Below are positions 1 to 6,020 of a stretch of 7,982 bases of DNA, one piece after another; position 1 is the first letter of the stretch, and every line of letters starts with the position of its first letter. The notes under the pieces are model-generated. The model was not told the origin of the DNA. It worked only from the letters and a program-made list of their open reading frames with translations, and ran no database searches. Both the position numbers and the translations under genes were made by a program. Source of the DNA: Akkermansiaceae bacterium UBA2367 (lineage in GTDB: Bacteria > Verrucomicrobiota > Verrucomicrobiia > Verrucomicrobiales > DEV007); assembly GCA_002344525.1 (NCBI GenBank), contig DDTJ01000010.1:1-7982 (forward strand), in the 5' to 3' direction.

Positions 1-1
1 G

Positions 2-961
2 ATCCGTGCGGACCTCGACGGGAAACTGGCACAATCCTTGCAGTCGCTGGAAGTCGGGCTGACGCGCGAGCGCCGCTTCGACGAGGCGCAGGCCGTGCTC
101 GCCTACCGCGAAGGGAGCGCGGGCACTCCTGCCCGCAACGAGTCCGGCGTCGCTGCCACACCGCCCGATCCCGGCCCGGAGGCGGACAAGAGTGTCCGCG
201 CTCCCACTGGACTCCCGCTCCGCGCCAGCAAGGAGCAGCCCTTCGAGAACAGTCTCGGGATGAAGTTCGTCCCCGTGCCCGGCACCGACGTGCTCTTCTG
301 CATCCACGAGACGCGCTATCAGGACTACGCCGAATACGCCAAACGAGCGAAGGGACCCGTCGATGGCGCATGGAAGAGCCAGACCGTCGATGGCTATGCA
401 ATCACCGAGCGTGGCGGCGAGCATCCTGTCAACAGGGTGACTTGGAATGACGCGCAGAAATTCTGCGAATGGCTCAGCAAAAAAGAGGGCAAGACCTACC
501 GCCTGCCCACGGACCGGGAATGGAGCATCGCCGTAGGCATCGGACGCAGCGAGAAGTGGGACGAGGGCGTCACTCCAACCATGCTGCGCGGGAAAGTGAA
601 GGACGAATTCCCTTGGGGGACGCGATGGCCTCCTCCCAAGGGGGCCGGAAACTACAACGACGAAAGCAGCAAGGCAAAAGTCCCATTGAATCAACCGCCG
701 ATCGAGGGCTACGACGATGGCTGGCCCACCACCGCGCCGGTAATGAGCTTCAACCCCAACAAATTCGGCCTCTACGACATGGGCGGGAACGTCTGGGAAT
801 GGGTGGGGAACCAGTATGACGACACCGAAAAGGCCCGTGTGATGCGCGGTGGCTCTTGGGATAACTCACGCGAGTTTTACCTGCTGTCCTCCGAACGTCA
901 GTTCAATCCCAATGGCCTAAGCCCTTCCTTCGGCTTCCGCATCGTCCTCGAAACGCCTTGA
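2..961 (+). CDS. SUMF1/formylglycine-generating-enzyme-like domain protein (5' partial)
   Basis: The frame is open from base 2 and no good start is visible (only a TTG at 38), so the gene almost certainly begins upstream; residues below count from that TTG. A short charged stretch (about 1-25, with TRERRFDEAQAVLAYRE) leads into a low-complexity linker (26-67) and then a SUMF1-type domain (71-307). Domain landmarks are NSLGMKFVPVPG, HPVNRVTWNDAQKFCEWL, YRLPTDREWSIA, FGLYDMGGNVWEW, MRGGSWDN and the terminal GFRIV. True formylglycine-generating enzymes carry a cysteine pair after RGGS. Here that segment (RGGSWDNSREFYLLSSERQF) has no cysteine, so sulfatase-activating chemistry is unlikely; a binding or structural role, common for these domains in Verrucomicrobia and Planctomycetes, fits better. 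Many relatives are fused to kinase or other N-terminal domains, which could lie outside the window. The linker is largely encoded by a palindromic repeat at 113-205. Confidence 0.9.
   Translation: MRADLDGKLAQSLQSLEVGLTRERRFDEAQAVLAYREGSAGTPARNESGVAATPPDPGPEADKSVRAPTGLPLRASKEQPFENSLGMKFVPVPGTDVLFCIHETRYQDYAEYAKRAKGPVDGAWKSQTVDGYAITERGGEHPVNRVTWNDAQKFCEWLSKKEGKTYRLPTDREWSIAVGIGRSEKWDEGVTPTMLRGKVKDEFPWGTRWPPPKGAGNYNDESSKAKVPLNQPPIEGYDDGWPTTAPVMSFNPNKFGLYDMGGNVWEWVGNQYDDTEKARVMRGGSWDNSREFYLLSSERQFNPNGLSPSFGFRIVLETP
113..205. repeat. 93-bp palindromic REP/MITE-like element inside the SUMF1-like gene
   Basis: Bases 113-136 and 182-205 form a 24-bp imperfect inverted repeat (21 of 24 match). Each arm is also a hairpin by itself: GCGGGCA-CTCC-TGCCCGC on the left and GCGGACA-AGAG-TGTCCGC on the right, both with 7-bp stems and 4-nt loops. 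The unit is 93 bp, exactly 31 codons, so it keeps the frame and encodes part of the linker before the SUMF1-like domain. The sequence resembles short dispersed repeats I associate with verrucomicrobial genomes. I see no flanking target-site duplication and no second copy in the window. Confidence 0.75.
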
Positions 962-965
962 ACAC

Positions 966-981
966 GGTCGCGCACGCGACC
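966..981 (+). terminator. Palindrome 5 bp after the SUMF1-like stop (possible transcript end)
   Basis: GGTCGCG at 966-972 and CGCGACC at 975-981 are perfect reverse complements around CA, giving roughly a 6-bp GC stem with a 4-nt loop in RNA. The position just past the stop at 959-961 suits transcript termination or 3' end stabilisation. There is no T tract, so it is not a classic intrinsic terminator, and a protein-binding palindrome is an alternative. Confidence 0.35.
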
Positions 982-987
982 CCACAG

Positions 988-1109
988 GGTAGGGCGAACC
1001 GTCCCGGTGAGCCGCTGCGGAGGGATCGGCGTCGAATCCGGGAAGGACGCTCCTCGGCCCCACCTTTGTCAAAAACCGAAATCCGAAGCCCGAAGCTCGA
1101 AATCCGAAC
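988..1109. repeat. Composite intergenic repeat, copy A (hairpin arms plus CGAAATCCGAA tract)
   Basis: The left part is an imperfect hairpin: GGTAGGGCGAACCGTCC (988-1004) against GGACGCTCCTCGGCCCCACC (1045-1064). It is followed by a periodic tract at 1076-1109 made of CCGAAATCCGAAGC, then CCGAAG, then CTCGAAATCCGAAC. The second half recurs in the same orientation at 2181-2233, beyond the next gene. It fills most of the gap between the SUMF1-like gene and the Rpn-family gene. No credible coding sequence lies here. Confidence 0.7.
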
Positions 1110-1130
1110 TGGAACCACAGGACATCCCGC

Positions 1131-1159
1131 TTGCCCGGACCCGGCCACGCCGCTACCCT
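1131..1159 (+). promoter_or_regulatory. Predicted promoter of the Rpn-family gene, likely leaderless
   Basis: TTGCCC (1131-1136) and TACCCT (1154-1159) are separated by exactly 17 bp and resemble sigma-70 type -35 and -10 boxes. The -10 box ends 7 nt before the ATG at 1167, so transcription should begin at or next to the start codon. No Shine-Dalgarno sequence is present in the short remaining stretch, consistent with a leaderless mRNA. Confidence 0.5.
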
Positions 1160-1166
1160 GCGCCCC

Positions 1167-2162
1167 ATGGACGAGCCCATCCACCAGCCCCACGACAAGC
1201 TCTTCAAGGCCAGCTTCTCCGACCCCGCCAACGCCGCCGCCTTCCTCAAGTCCCGCGTCTCGCCCGAACTCGCCGCCGGCATCGAATGGGAGTCCCTCCG
1301 CCTCGAACCCGGTTCCTTCATCGACTCCCGCTTCCGACACAGCGAGAGCGACCTGCTCTTCTCCGCCCCTTTCGGCCAGACCGGACAGCCCAAGACGTCG
1401 CGCTGCCACTTCCATTTCCTCCTCGAACACCTCAGCAGCCCCGTCCCGCTCATCGCCCTGCGCCTCCTCTGCTACAAGACCCGCATCTGGGAGGAGTGCC
1501 TCGCGAGAGCCAAGGCGTCCGGCGAACCCTGCCGAGGCCTGCCTGTCGTCATGGCCGTGGTGGTGGCCCAGAACGACGGGCGCTGGGAGATTTCCCCGCG
1601 CTTCGCCGACCTCTTCGACATCCCCGAGGGATTCGAGGAGATCGTGCGGCCCTTCATCCCCGACTTCTCCTTCTCTCTGCTGCAGCTCGGGGAGATCCCC
1701 TACGACGCGATCGCCGGGACGCCCGCCGGGATATTGACCCTGCGGGTGCTCAAGGCCGACCGGAGCGGGGAGCTGCTGGGCGACGAGGTGTGGGACGAGG
1801 CGCTGATGATGGAGGTGGCGCGGGAATGCTTCGAGCGGGTGCTGCGCTACCTGATGCGCGGGGGGATTGACACGCAAGCCTTCGAGGCTAGGGTGGAGAA
1901 GATCATCGAACCTCAACTCCGCAGCACCACCATGACACTCGCCGAGCAGTATATCGAAAAGGGCATCGTGAAAGGTCGCGAAGAGGGTCGCGAAGAAAGC
2001 CGGAAGGCCGACATCCTCGAAGCCCTGGAGATTCGCTTCGGAACGGTGCCGGAAGGTGTGCGGGATGCGGTGGAGTCCGCTGGCGGCCAGCAGCGTCTGC
2101 GCGAACTGCACCGCGCGGCGATCACCTCGGCGACGCTGGAGGAGTTCGCCGGGGCGCTCTGA
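1167..2162 (+). CDS. Rpn-family PD-(D/E)XK nuclease/transposase-like protein
   Basis: This 331-residue protein matches the Rpn/'transposase_31' group, nuclease-fold proteins shown in E. coli to promote RecA-independent recombination. The N-terminus has the family signature HDKLFKASFSDP (9-20). The nuclease core shows SDLLF with candidate catalytic Asp62, and a strand ending FLLEHLSS with Glu87-His88 in the position of the E-x-K half-site, a His variant usual for this family. YKTRIWEE (103-110) follows. The C-terminal part is charged and helical, with YIEKGIVKGREEGREES (about 252-268) typical of family members. The ATG at 1167 is chosen over upstream in-frame codons because it starts the conserved domain and has promoter boxes just before it. 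It sits between two copies of a composite repeat and has no operon partner. Its cellular substrate cannot be told from sequence; it is not a classical IS transposase. Confidence 0.85.
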   Translation: MDEPIHQPHDKLFKASFSDPANAAAFLKSRVSPELAAGIEWESLRLEPGSFIDSRFRHSESDLLFSAPFGQTGQPKTSRCHFHFLLEHLSSPVPLIALRLLCYKTRIWEECLARAKASGEPCRGLPVVMAVVVAQNDGRWEISPRFADLFDIPEGFEEIVRPFIPDFSFSLLQLGEIPYDAIAGTPAGILTLRVLKADRSGELLGDEVWDEALMMEVARECFERVLRYLMRGGIDTQAFEARVEKIIEPQLRSTTMTLAEQYIEKGIVKGREEGREESRKADILEALEIRFGTVPEGVRDAVESAGGQQRLRELHRAAITSATLEEFAGAL

Positions 2163-2180
2163 CGGAGTGCGGCAGGCAGA

Positions 2181-2233
2181 GACGCCTCGCCCTACCTTGG
2201 TTAAATCCGAAATCCGAAGCTCGAAATCCGAAC
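2181..2233. repeat. Composite intergenic repeat, copy B (partial)
   Basis: GACGCCTCGCCCTACC (2181-2196), then CCGAAATCCGAAGC (2207-2220) and CTCGAAATCCGAAC (2220-2233), repeats the right half of copy A (1047-1109) in the same orientation, with a 7-bp deletion in the CGAA tract. The left hairpin arm is not clearly retained, although TCGCCCTACC (2187-2196) is the exact reverse complement of bases 988-997. It starts 19 bp after the Rpn-family stop codon. Confidence 0.65.
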
Positions 2234-2245
2234 TTTTGGGCCTCT

Positions 2246-2402
2246 GGCGACCGCTGATCTTCGCTGATCTTCGCTGATCTTCGCTGATCTTCGCTGATCT
2301 TCGCTGATCTTCGCTGATCTTCGCTGATCTTCGCTGATCTTCGCTGATCTTTTTCTTGGGCTTGGAAAAATCAGCGGAGATCAGCGCCAATCAGCGGTCG
2401 CC
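2246..2402. repeat. Large inverted repeat with 10-bp period; left arm expanded to ten tandem 10-mers
   Basis: Bases 2252-2351 are ten uninterrupted copies of CGCTGATCTT. A T-rich/A-rich centre (2350-2370) follows, then three 10-bp units on the opposite sense: ATCAGCGGAG (2370), ATCAGCGCCA (2380) and ATCAGCGGTC (2390). The outer ends are a perfect 13-bp inverted repeat, GGCGACCGCTGAT (2246-2258) against ATCAGCGGTCGCC (2390-2402). The structure is a palindromic element whose left arm has grown by tandem duplication. It has the same architecture as 5919-6006. Its 10-bp period gives a 10-residue peptide repeat in several frames, which should not be read as a gene. Confidence 0.9.
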
Positions 2403-2492
2403 TCCCATCAGAGCGTGTCTTGGAATTCCGTCCGAGAGGGATCGCGGAAAATCCGGGTTGAAATCGAAGGGGCCATCCCTTCAGTTGGAGGC

Positions 2493-2508
2493 GGATCGTG
2501 GCCGATCC
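2493..2508. promoter_or_regulatory. 16-bp palindrome just upstream of glycerate kinase (possible operator)
   Basis: GGATCG (2493-2498) and CGATCC (2503-2508) are perfect reverse complements around TGGC, ending 12 bp before the ATG at 2521. The site could be a repressor operator or a 5' hairpin controlling translation. A TTGGAG at 2485-2490 overlaps a plausible -35 position, but no convincing -10 hexamer follows. The rest of 2403-2520 shows nothing I can name. Confidence 0.3.
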
Positions 2509-2520
2509 CCTTCCCTTCCC

Positions 2521-3699
2521 ATGTCCGCCCCGGAGAATCCGACAGGCCGCGCGAGGAGCATCCTCGTCGCCTGTGACAAGTTCAAAGGCTCCCTCACCGC
2601 TGCGGAGGCTTGCGAGGCGGTCGCCGCCGGATTGCGGGAGGGCTTCGGAGCGAATGCACCCGAAATCCGGCTCCTCCCCATCGCCGACGGCGGGGACGGC
2701 ATCGCCGAGACCCTCCTCGCGGCGACCGGGGGTGAATGGACCGAGGCCGAAGTCGCGGGGCCGCTCGGCGATCCCGTCCTCGCCGGCTACGCCCTCATCG
2801 ACGAAGGCAGGACCGCCGTGGTCGAAATGGCCAAAGCCTCGGGCCTCGTTCTGGTGGAGGGAATGAACGACCCCGTCCGCGCCTCGACCTATGGCACCGG
2901 GCAGCTTCTCCGCCACGCTGCCGCCGCGGGAGCCACTGAAATCCTCCTCGGCATCGGCGGCAGCGCCACCAACGACGGAGGCACGGGCATGGCCGAGGCT
3001 CTGGGATACCGTTTCGAGGACGCCGACGGCCACGAAATCACCGACCTGCCCGCGGGACTCGAACGGGCTGTCCGCCTCGTGCCGCCCGGCAGCGCCCCCT
3101 GCCCCCGCGTCATCGTCGCCTGCGACGTGACCAATCCCCTCCTCGGGCCGTCCGGCTGCACCCGCGTCTATGGACCGCAGAAAGGGATCGCGGAGGAGGA
3201 CTTCGCCTTCCACGAAGCCCGCCTCGCCCGCCTCGTCGAACTCGGCGGAGGGACCGCCCGGATCGCGGCGAAGCGTCCCGGAGCCGGGGCAGCGGGCGGT
3301 CTCGGCTTCGGCGCGATCATCTTCCTCGGAGCCGAACTTGTCCCCGGCTTCGATCTCGTGGCGGAGCGGACCGGCCTCGCTGCCGCCGTGGCCGGGGCCG
3401 ATCTCGTCATCACCGGAGAAGGCCGCCTCGACGAGCAATCCCTTCAGGGCAAGGGTCCTTGCGGCGTCGTCCGCCTCGCCCGAGCCATGGGCAAAGGAAC
3501 CGCCGCTTTCTGCGGATCCCTGGCGGACCGCTCCTTGGAGCGCGAATTCGGCCCCATCGTGGAAATCGGCGATCCCTCGGCCACCCTCGCCGAGAACATG
3601 GCGCGGGGCCGCGAACGTCTCCGCGAGGCCGCCCGCCAGTTCGCCTCGGGCCATTCCGGAAAATTCCCCTTGCCGATCAGGAACCCGGATTCAAACTAA
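2521..3699 (+). CDS. Glycerate 2-kinase (GarK/GlxK family)
   Basis: This 392-residue enzyme belongs to the class I glycerate kinases, which phosphorylate D-glycerate with ATP to 2-phosphoglycerate in the cytoplasm, linking glyoxylate, glucarate or serine-derived glycerate to glycolysis. Family hallmarks appear in order: ACDKFKGSL (17-25), IADGGDG (54-60), GIGGSATNDGGTGM (144-157), CDVTNPLLG (201-209), YGPQKG (217-222), PGAGAAGGLGFG (253-264) and ITGEGRLDEQSLQGKGP (297-313). Length is near the usual 380 residues with no sign of decay. The ATG at 2521 lies 12 codons before the conserved ILVACDKFKGS strand, as expected; the open frame further upstream is spurious and runs from the edge of the repeat. 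It is the first of three closely spaced same-strand genes, but no other glycerate-pathway gene is in view. A small GGAGC-AACC-GCTCC hairpin (3702-3715) follows its stop. Confidence 0.95.
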   Translation: MSAPENPTGRARSILVACDKFKGSLTAAEACEAVAAGLREGFGANAPEIRLLPIADGGDGIAETLLAATGGEWTEAEVAGPLGDPVLAGYALIDEGRTAVVEMAKASGLVLVEGMNDPVRASTYGTGQLLRHAAAAGATEILLGIGGSATNDGGTGMAEALGYRFEDADGHEITDLPAGLERAVRLVPPGSAPCPRVIVACDVTNPLLGPSGCTRVYGPQKGIAEEDFAFHEARLARLVELGGGTARIAAKRPGAGAAGGLGFGAIIFLGAELVPGFDLVAERTGLAAAVAGADLVITGEGRLDEQSLQGKGPCGVVRLARAMGKGTAAFCGSLADRSLEREFGPIVEIGDPSATLAENMARGRERLREAARQFASGHSGKFPLPIRNPDSN

Positions 3700-3722
3700 G
3701 CGGAGCAACCGCTCCAGAACCG

Positions 3723-5012
3723 ATGACCACGCCCTACCCCGCCGCCCCCCACGTCCCCCAAACACAAGGAGGATCGGGAGCCAAGAAGGGTTGCCTTTTC
3801 GCAGGGATCGGATGCGCGGTGACCGGACTATTCGCCATCGTCGGGGTGGCGGCCTTCTTCGCCTTCATCTTGTTCTCCGGTGCCGGGGCCGAGAAGGCCG
3901 TCGAGGAGCATCTCGCCCTGCTGAAAAAAGGCGAGGTCGAAGCGGCCTATGCGGGGACGGCCAAGGCTTTTCGCGAAACCACCGATCTGGAGACCTACCT
4001 GACCTTGCTCAAGCAATTCCCGATGATGAAGGATGTGGCGTCCACCTCCTTCGAAAAACAGAATTTCAACATCAATCGACAGGCCACGCTCGAAGGAAGC
4101 ATCACCGACTCGTCGGGAGGGAGCCACCCGATCCGGTTCATCTGCGTCATCGAGGGCAGCGGCTGGAAAGTGGCCGGATTGGAATTCCTCGGAGACTCCG
4201 CCGCCTCGTCCGCTTCGCCCGACATCGCCGCGCCATCGCCGGACGACGCCAAAGCCGCCGTCGAAAAGCACTTCACCCTGCTGAAAAAAGGCGATCCCGA
4301 CACCGCCTACGCGGGGACCGCCGGGGCTTTCCGCGAAACCACCGATCTGGAGACCTACCAGGCCTTTGTCGAGCGGTTCCCGATGGTGAAGGATGTGAAG
4401 TCCACCTCCTTCACGAAACAGTCCACCGTCGAAGAGCAAACCGTCCTTGAAGTCACCATCGTCGACTCGGCGGGCGGGAGCTACCCGATGCAGTTCGTCT
4501 GCGTGATCGAAGAGGGCGAAACAAAAGTCGCGGGGCTCTCCTTCCTCGACCCCCCTTCCGCCCAAACGACGCCGACGCCGAGCGAGCCGGAACCCGATCC
4601 CAAAGCTGAACCCGCCCCCAAAGCTGAACCCGATCCCAAGCCCGAGCCAGCCCCCGCCACCGAATCGGATTTCGCCGTCGGGACCGCCACCATCGGCATC
4701 GGGCGGGACGACGACGGAAACATCGACGACCCCGGCGAGACCATCCCCGCCGGCTCCGAGAAGATCAGCGCCGACATCGAATTCTCCAACTACCGGCGCG
4801 GCGAGACCATCCATCTCTGGCTGGCGCGCGGGAGTGGAGAGGATGCGGAGGTCATCGTCGATGCGGTCGAGGCGCAAATCGACGGCGAGGGCAACGGTGT
4901 GCTGACCTTCGACTCCAACCTCGATTCCTCGGCGCTGGTCCCCGGTGTCTACTCCCTCATCGTCCTCCACAACGACGAGACCCAGTTCACTTTCGAATTC
5001 GAGGTCCGCTGA
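3723..5012 (+). CDS. Membrane-anchored protein with two tandem DUF4864-like repeats and a C-terminal beta domain
   Basis: I cannot assign a function to this 429-residue protein. A polar N-terminal tail (1-23) is followed by one strong transmembrane segment (about 24-52); the lysines at 21-22 before it suggest that the rest faces the periplasm. Two homologous units of about 100 residues follow (57-157 and 177-276). Each begins with a helix like AVEEHLALLKKGE..AAYAGTA, continues AFRETTDLETY, FPM.KDV.STSF and SGGS, and ends in F.CVIE..KVAGL. This helix-plus-sheet layout recalls DUF4864 or NTF2-like lumicrine domains at a superficial level. A Pro/Glu/Lys-rich linker (about 277-313) containing an 18-bp direct repeat (4599 and 4617) leads to an acidic beta-rich domain (314-429) with GIGRDDDGNIDDPGETI, possibly calcium-binding or Ig-like. 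It starts 23 bp after glycerate kinase and ends 21 bp before the methyltransferase. No clear ribosome-binding site precedes the ATG. Confidence 0.8.
   Translation: MTTPYPAAPHVPQTQGGSGAKKGCLFAGIGCAVTGLFAIVGVAAFFAFILFSGAGAEKAVEEHLALLKKGEVEAAYAGTAKAFRETTDLETYLTLLKQFPMMKDVASTSFEKQNFNINRQATLEGSITDSSGGSHPIRFICVIEGSGWKVAGLEFLGDSAASSASPDIAAPSPDDAKAAVEKHFTLLKKGDPDTAYAGTAGAFRETTDLETYQAFVERFPMVKDVKSTSFTKQSTVEEQTVLEVTIVDSAGGSYPMQFVCVIEEGETKVAGLSFLDPPSAQTTPTPSEPEPDPKAEPAPKAEPDPKPEPAPATESDFAVGTATIGIGRDDDGNIDDPGETIPAGSEKISADIEFSNYRRGETIHLWLARGSGEDAEVIVDAVEAQIDGEGNGVLTFDSNLDSSALVPGVYSLIVLHNDETQFTFEFEVR
3891..4550 (+). repeat. Internal tandem duplication within the membrane-anchored protein gene
   Basis: Copy 1 (3891-4193) and copy 2 (4251-4550) align at a constant 360-bp offset over most of their length, shifting to 357 near 4137/4494 through one lost codon. 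DNA identity is high in the first half, including an identical stretch GCGAAACCACCGATCTGGAG (from 3972 and 4332), and falls in the second half. This points to a duplication within this lineage followed by uneven divergence or partial gene conversion. Confidence 0.85.
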
Positions 5013-5024
5013 GTCCATCCCCTC

Positions 5025-5029
5025 GGGAG
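5025..5029 (+). promoter_or_regulatory. Ribosome binding site of the methyltransferase
   Basis: GGGAG lies 4 nt before the ATG at 5034, which is close but usable. It is the only clear Shine-Dalgarno-like site immediately before a start in this window, in keeping with an internal operon gene, and it supports this start. Confidence 0.5.
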
Positions 5030-5033
5030 CCAA

Positions 5034-5894
5034 ATGGCGTCGCCCGCATTCCTCCCCGGCTTGGCCCCCGCCGGCCCCGGCTACCCGACCCGCTTCGAGC
5101 TCCATCACGGCGACTGCGTCGCGGGGATGCGGACGCTGCCCGACGAGTCGGTCGATCTGGTCGTGACCTCGCCGCCCTACAATCTCGGGATCCGCTATGG
5201 TCGCTACGAGGATTCGCTCGCCTCGGACGACTACCTCGCCTGGTCGCTGGAGTGGGCCGGGGAGGTGAGGCGGCTCCTCAAGCCCGAGGGCTCCTTCTTC
5301 CTCAACATCGGCGCGACTCCCGCGAACCCTTGGGCGCCGCACGAGCTCGCCCTCGCCCTGCGCCCCCTCTTTGCGCTCCAAAACACGATCCACTGGATCA
5401 AGTCCATCACCGTCGAGCCACGCGGCGGAGAACCCGTCTCGGTCGGCCATTTCAAGCCGATCAACTCGCGGCGCTTCCTTAACGACTGCCACGAGTTCGT
5501 CTTCCACTTCACGAAGTCGGGGAAGGTTCCCATCGACCGCCTCGCCGTGGGCGTCCCCTACGCCGACAAGAGCAACATCGCCCGCTGGGGCCACACCGGC
5601 GGGCGCGACCGTCGCTGCCGGGGGAACAACTGGTTCATCCCCTACGAGACCATCGTCTCCCGCGACAAGGACCGCCCCCATCCCGCGACCTTCCCCGTCG
5701 AGCTGGCGAGGCGCTGCATCGCCCTCCACGGCGGCACGACGGCGGACCTGACCCTGCTCGAACCCTTCCTCGGTATCGGCCACGCCGCCATCGCCGCCGG
5801 GGAGACGGGCGTGGGCCGCTGCATCGGCTTCGAGATCGACGAGGTCTACCTCGCCGAGGCGCGCGAGCGTGTCGGATTGGCGGGGTCGGGGTGA
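5034..5894 (+). CDS. Beta-class site-specific DNA methyltransferase (N4-cytosine or N6-adenine)
   Basis: This 286-residue protein transfers a methyl group from S-adenosylmethionine to an exocyclic amino group in DNA. The catalytic motif IV, TSPPY (45-49), comes first, preceded by a GDCVAGMRTLPDESVDLVV segment (26-44). The variable target-recognition region lies in the middle (about 120-215). A motif X-like HPATFP (216-221) and the AdoMet-binding motif I, EPFLGIGHA (243-251), come last, followed by GFEIDEVYLAEA. This order (IV, recognition region, X, I) defines the beta class. SPPY is commonest among N4-cytosine enzymes but does not exclude N6-adenine. The usual FxGxGT ends in His here (FLGIGH). 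Both ends look complete. No endonuclease gene is adjacent, so it looks like an orphan methyltransferase, possibly epigenetic or the remnant of a restriction-modification pair. It is the last gene of the three-gene run and faces the binding-protein gene. Confidence 0.92.
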   Translation: MASPAFLPGLAPAGPGYPTRFELHHGDCVAGMRTLPDESVDLVVTSPPYNLGIRYGRYEDSLASDDYLAWSLEWAGEVRRLLKPEGSFFLNIGATPANPWAPHELALALRPLFALQNTIHWIKSITVEPRGGEPVSVGHFKPINSRRFLNDCHEFVFHFTKSGKVPIDRLAVGVPYADKSNIARWGHTGGRDRRCRGNNWFIPYETIVSRDKDRPHPATFPVELARRCIALHGGTTADLTLLEPFLGIGHAAIAAGETGVGRCIGFEIDEVYLAEARERVGLAGSG

Positions 5895-5918
5895 GGGAGC
5901 CTCCGCATCACCCTTCCC

Positions 5919-6006
5919 ATCTGTGGAAATTTGCGGCCATCTGCGGCTATCTGCGTCAAAAAAGAACACAGATTTCCGCGGATGAAACGCGGATTGGCGC
6001 GGATGG
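5919..6006. repeat. Inverted 10-bp-period ATCTGCGG repeat between convergent genes
   Basis: Four 10-bp units run forward: ATCTGTGGAA (5919), ATTTGCGGCC (5929), ATCTGCGGCT (5939) and ATCTGCGTCA (5949). An A-rich loop follows, then reversed units whose GAT ends fall at 5973, 5983, 5994 and 6004, spaced 10, 11 and 10 bp. Arms 5939-5956 and 5987-6004 match at 14 of 18 positions, and ATCTGTG (5919) pairs perfectly with CACAGAT (5967). The whole can fold into a long cruciform or hairpin. It fills most of the gap between the methyltransferase stop and the binding-protein stop, so a bidirectional terminator role is possible. It is kin to 2246-2402. Confidence 0.85.
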
Positions 6007-6020
6007 AGGAGTTTTCGAAA

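Noticed and set aside
2252..2351. CRISPR array
   Set aside because: The units are contiguous 10-mers with no spacers, and no cas gene is present.
903..2390. Minus-strand frame with a KISEDQRRSA peptide repeat
   Set aside because: The peptide repeat is just the translated 10-bp tandem array (three units make 30 bp or ten residues), and the rest is antisense to the Rpn-family gene.
2371..3654. Minus-strand frame opposite glycerate kinase
   Set aside because: It is a shadow of the glycerate kinase codon pattern, low-complexity Gly/Glu/Arg-rich, and without family features.
3700..3716. GGAGC-AACC-GCTCC hairpin as a terminator between glycerate kinase and the anchored protein
   Set aside because: It has only a 5-bp stem, no T tract, and sits in a 23-bp gap between genes that look co-transcribed.
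1167..5894. Restriction-modification or defence pair made of the Rpn-family nuclease and the methyltransferase
   Set aside because: They are about 2.9 kb apart with two unrelated genes, a large repeat and separate promoters between them. Rpn proteins are not known as restriction partners of such enzymes.
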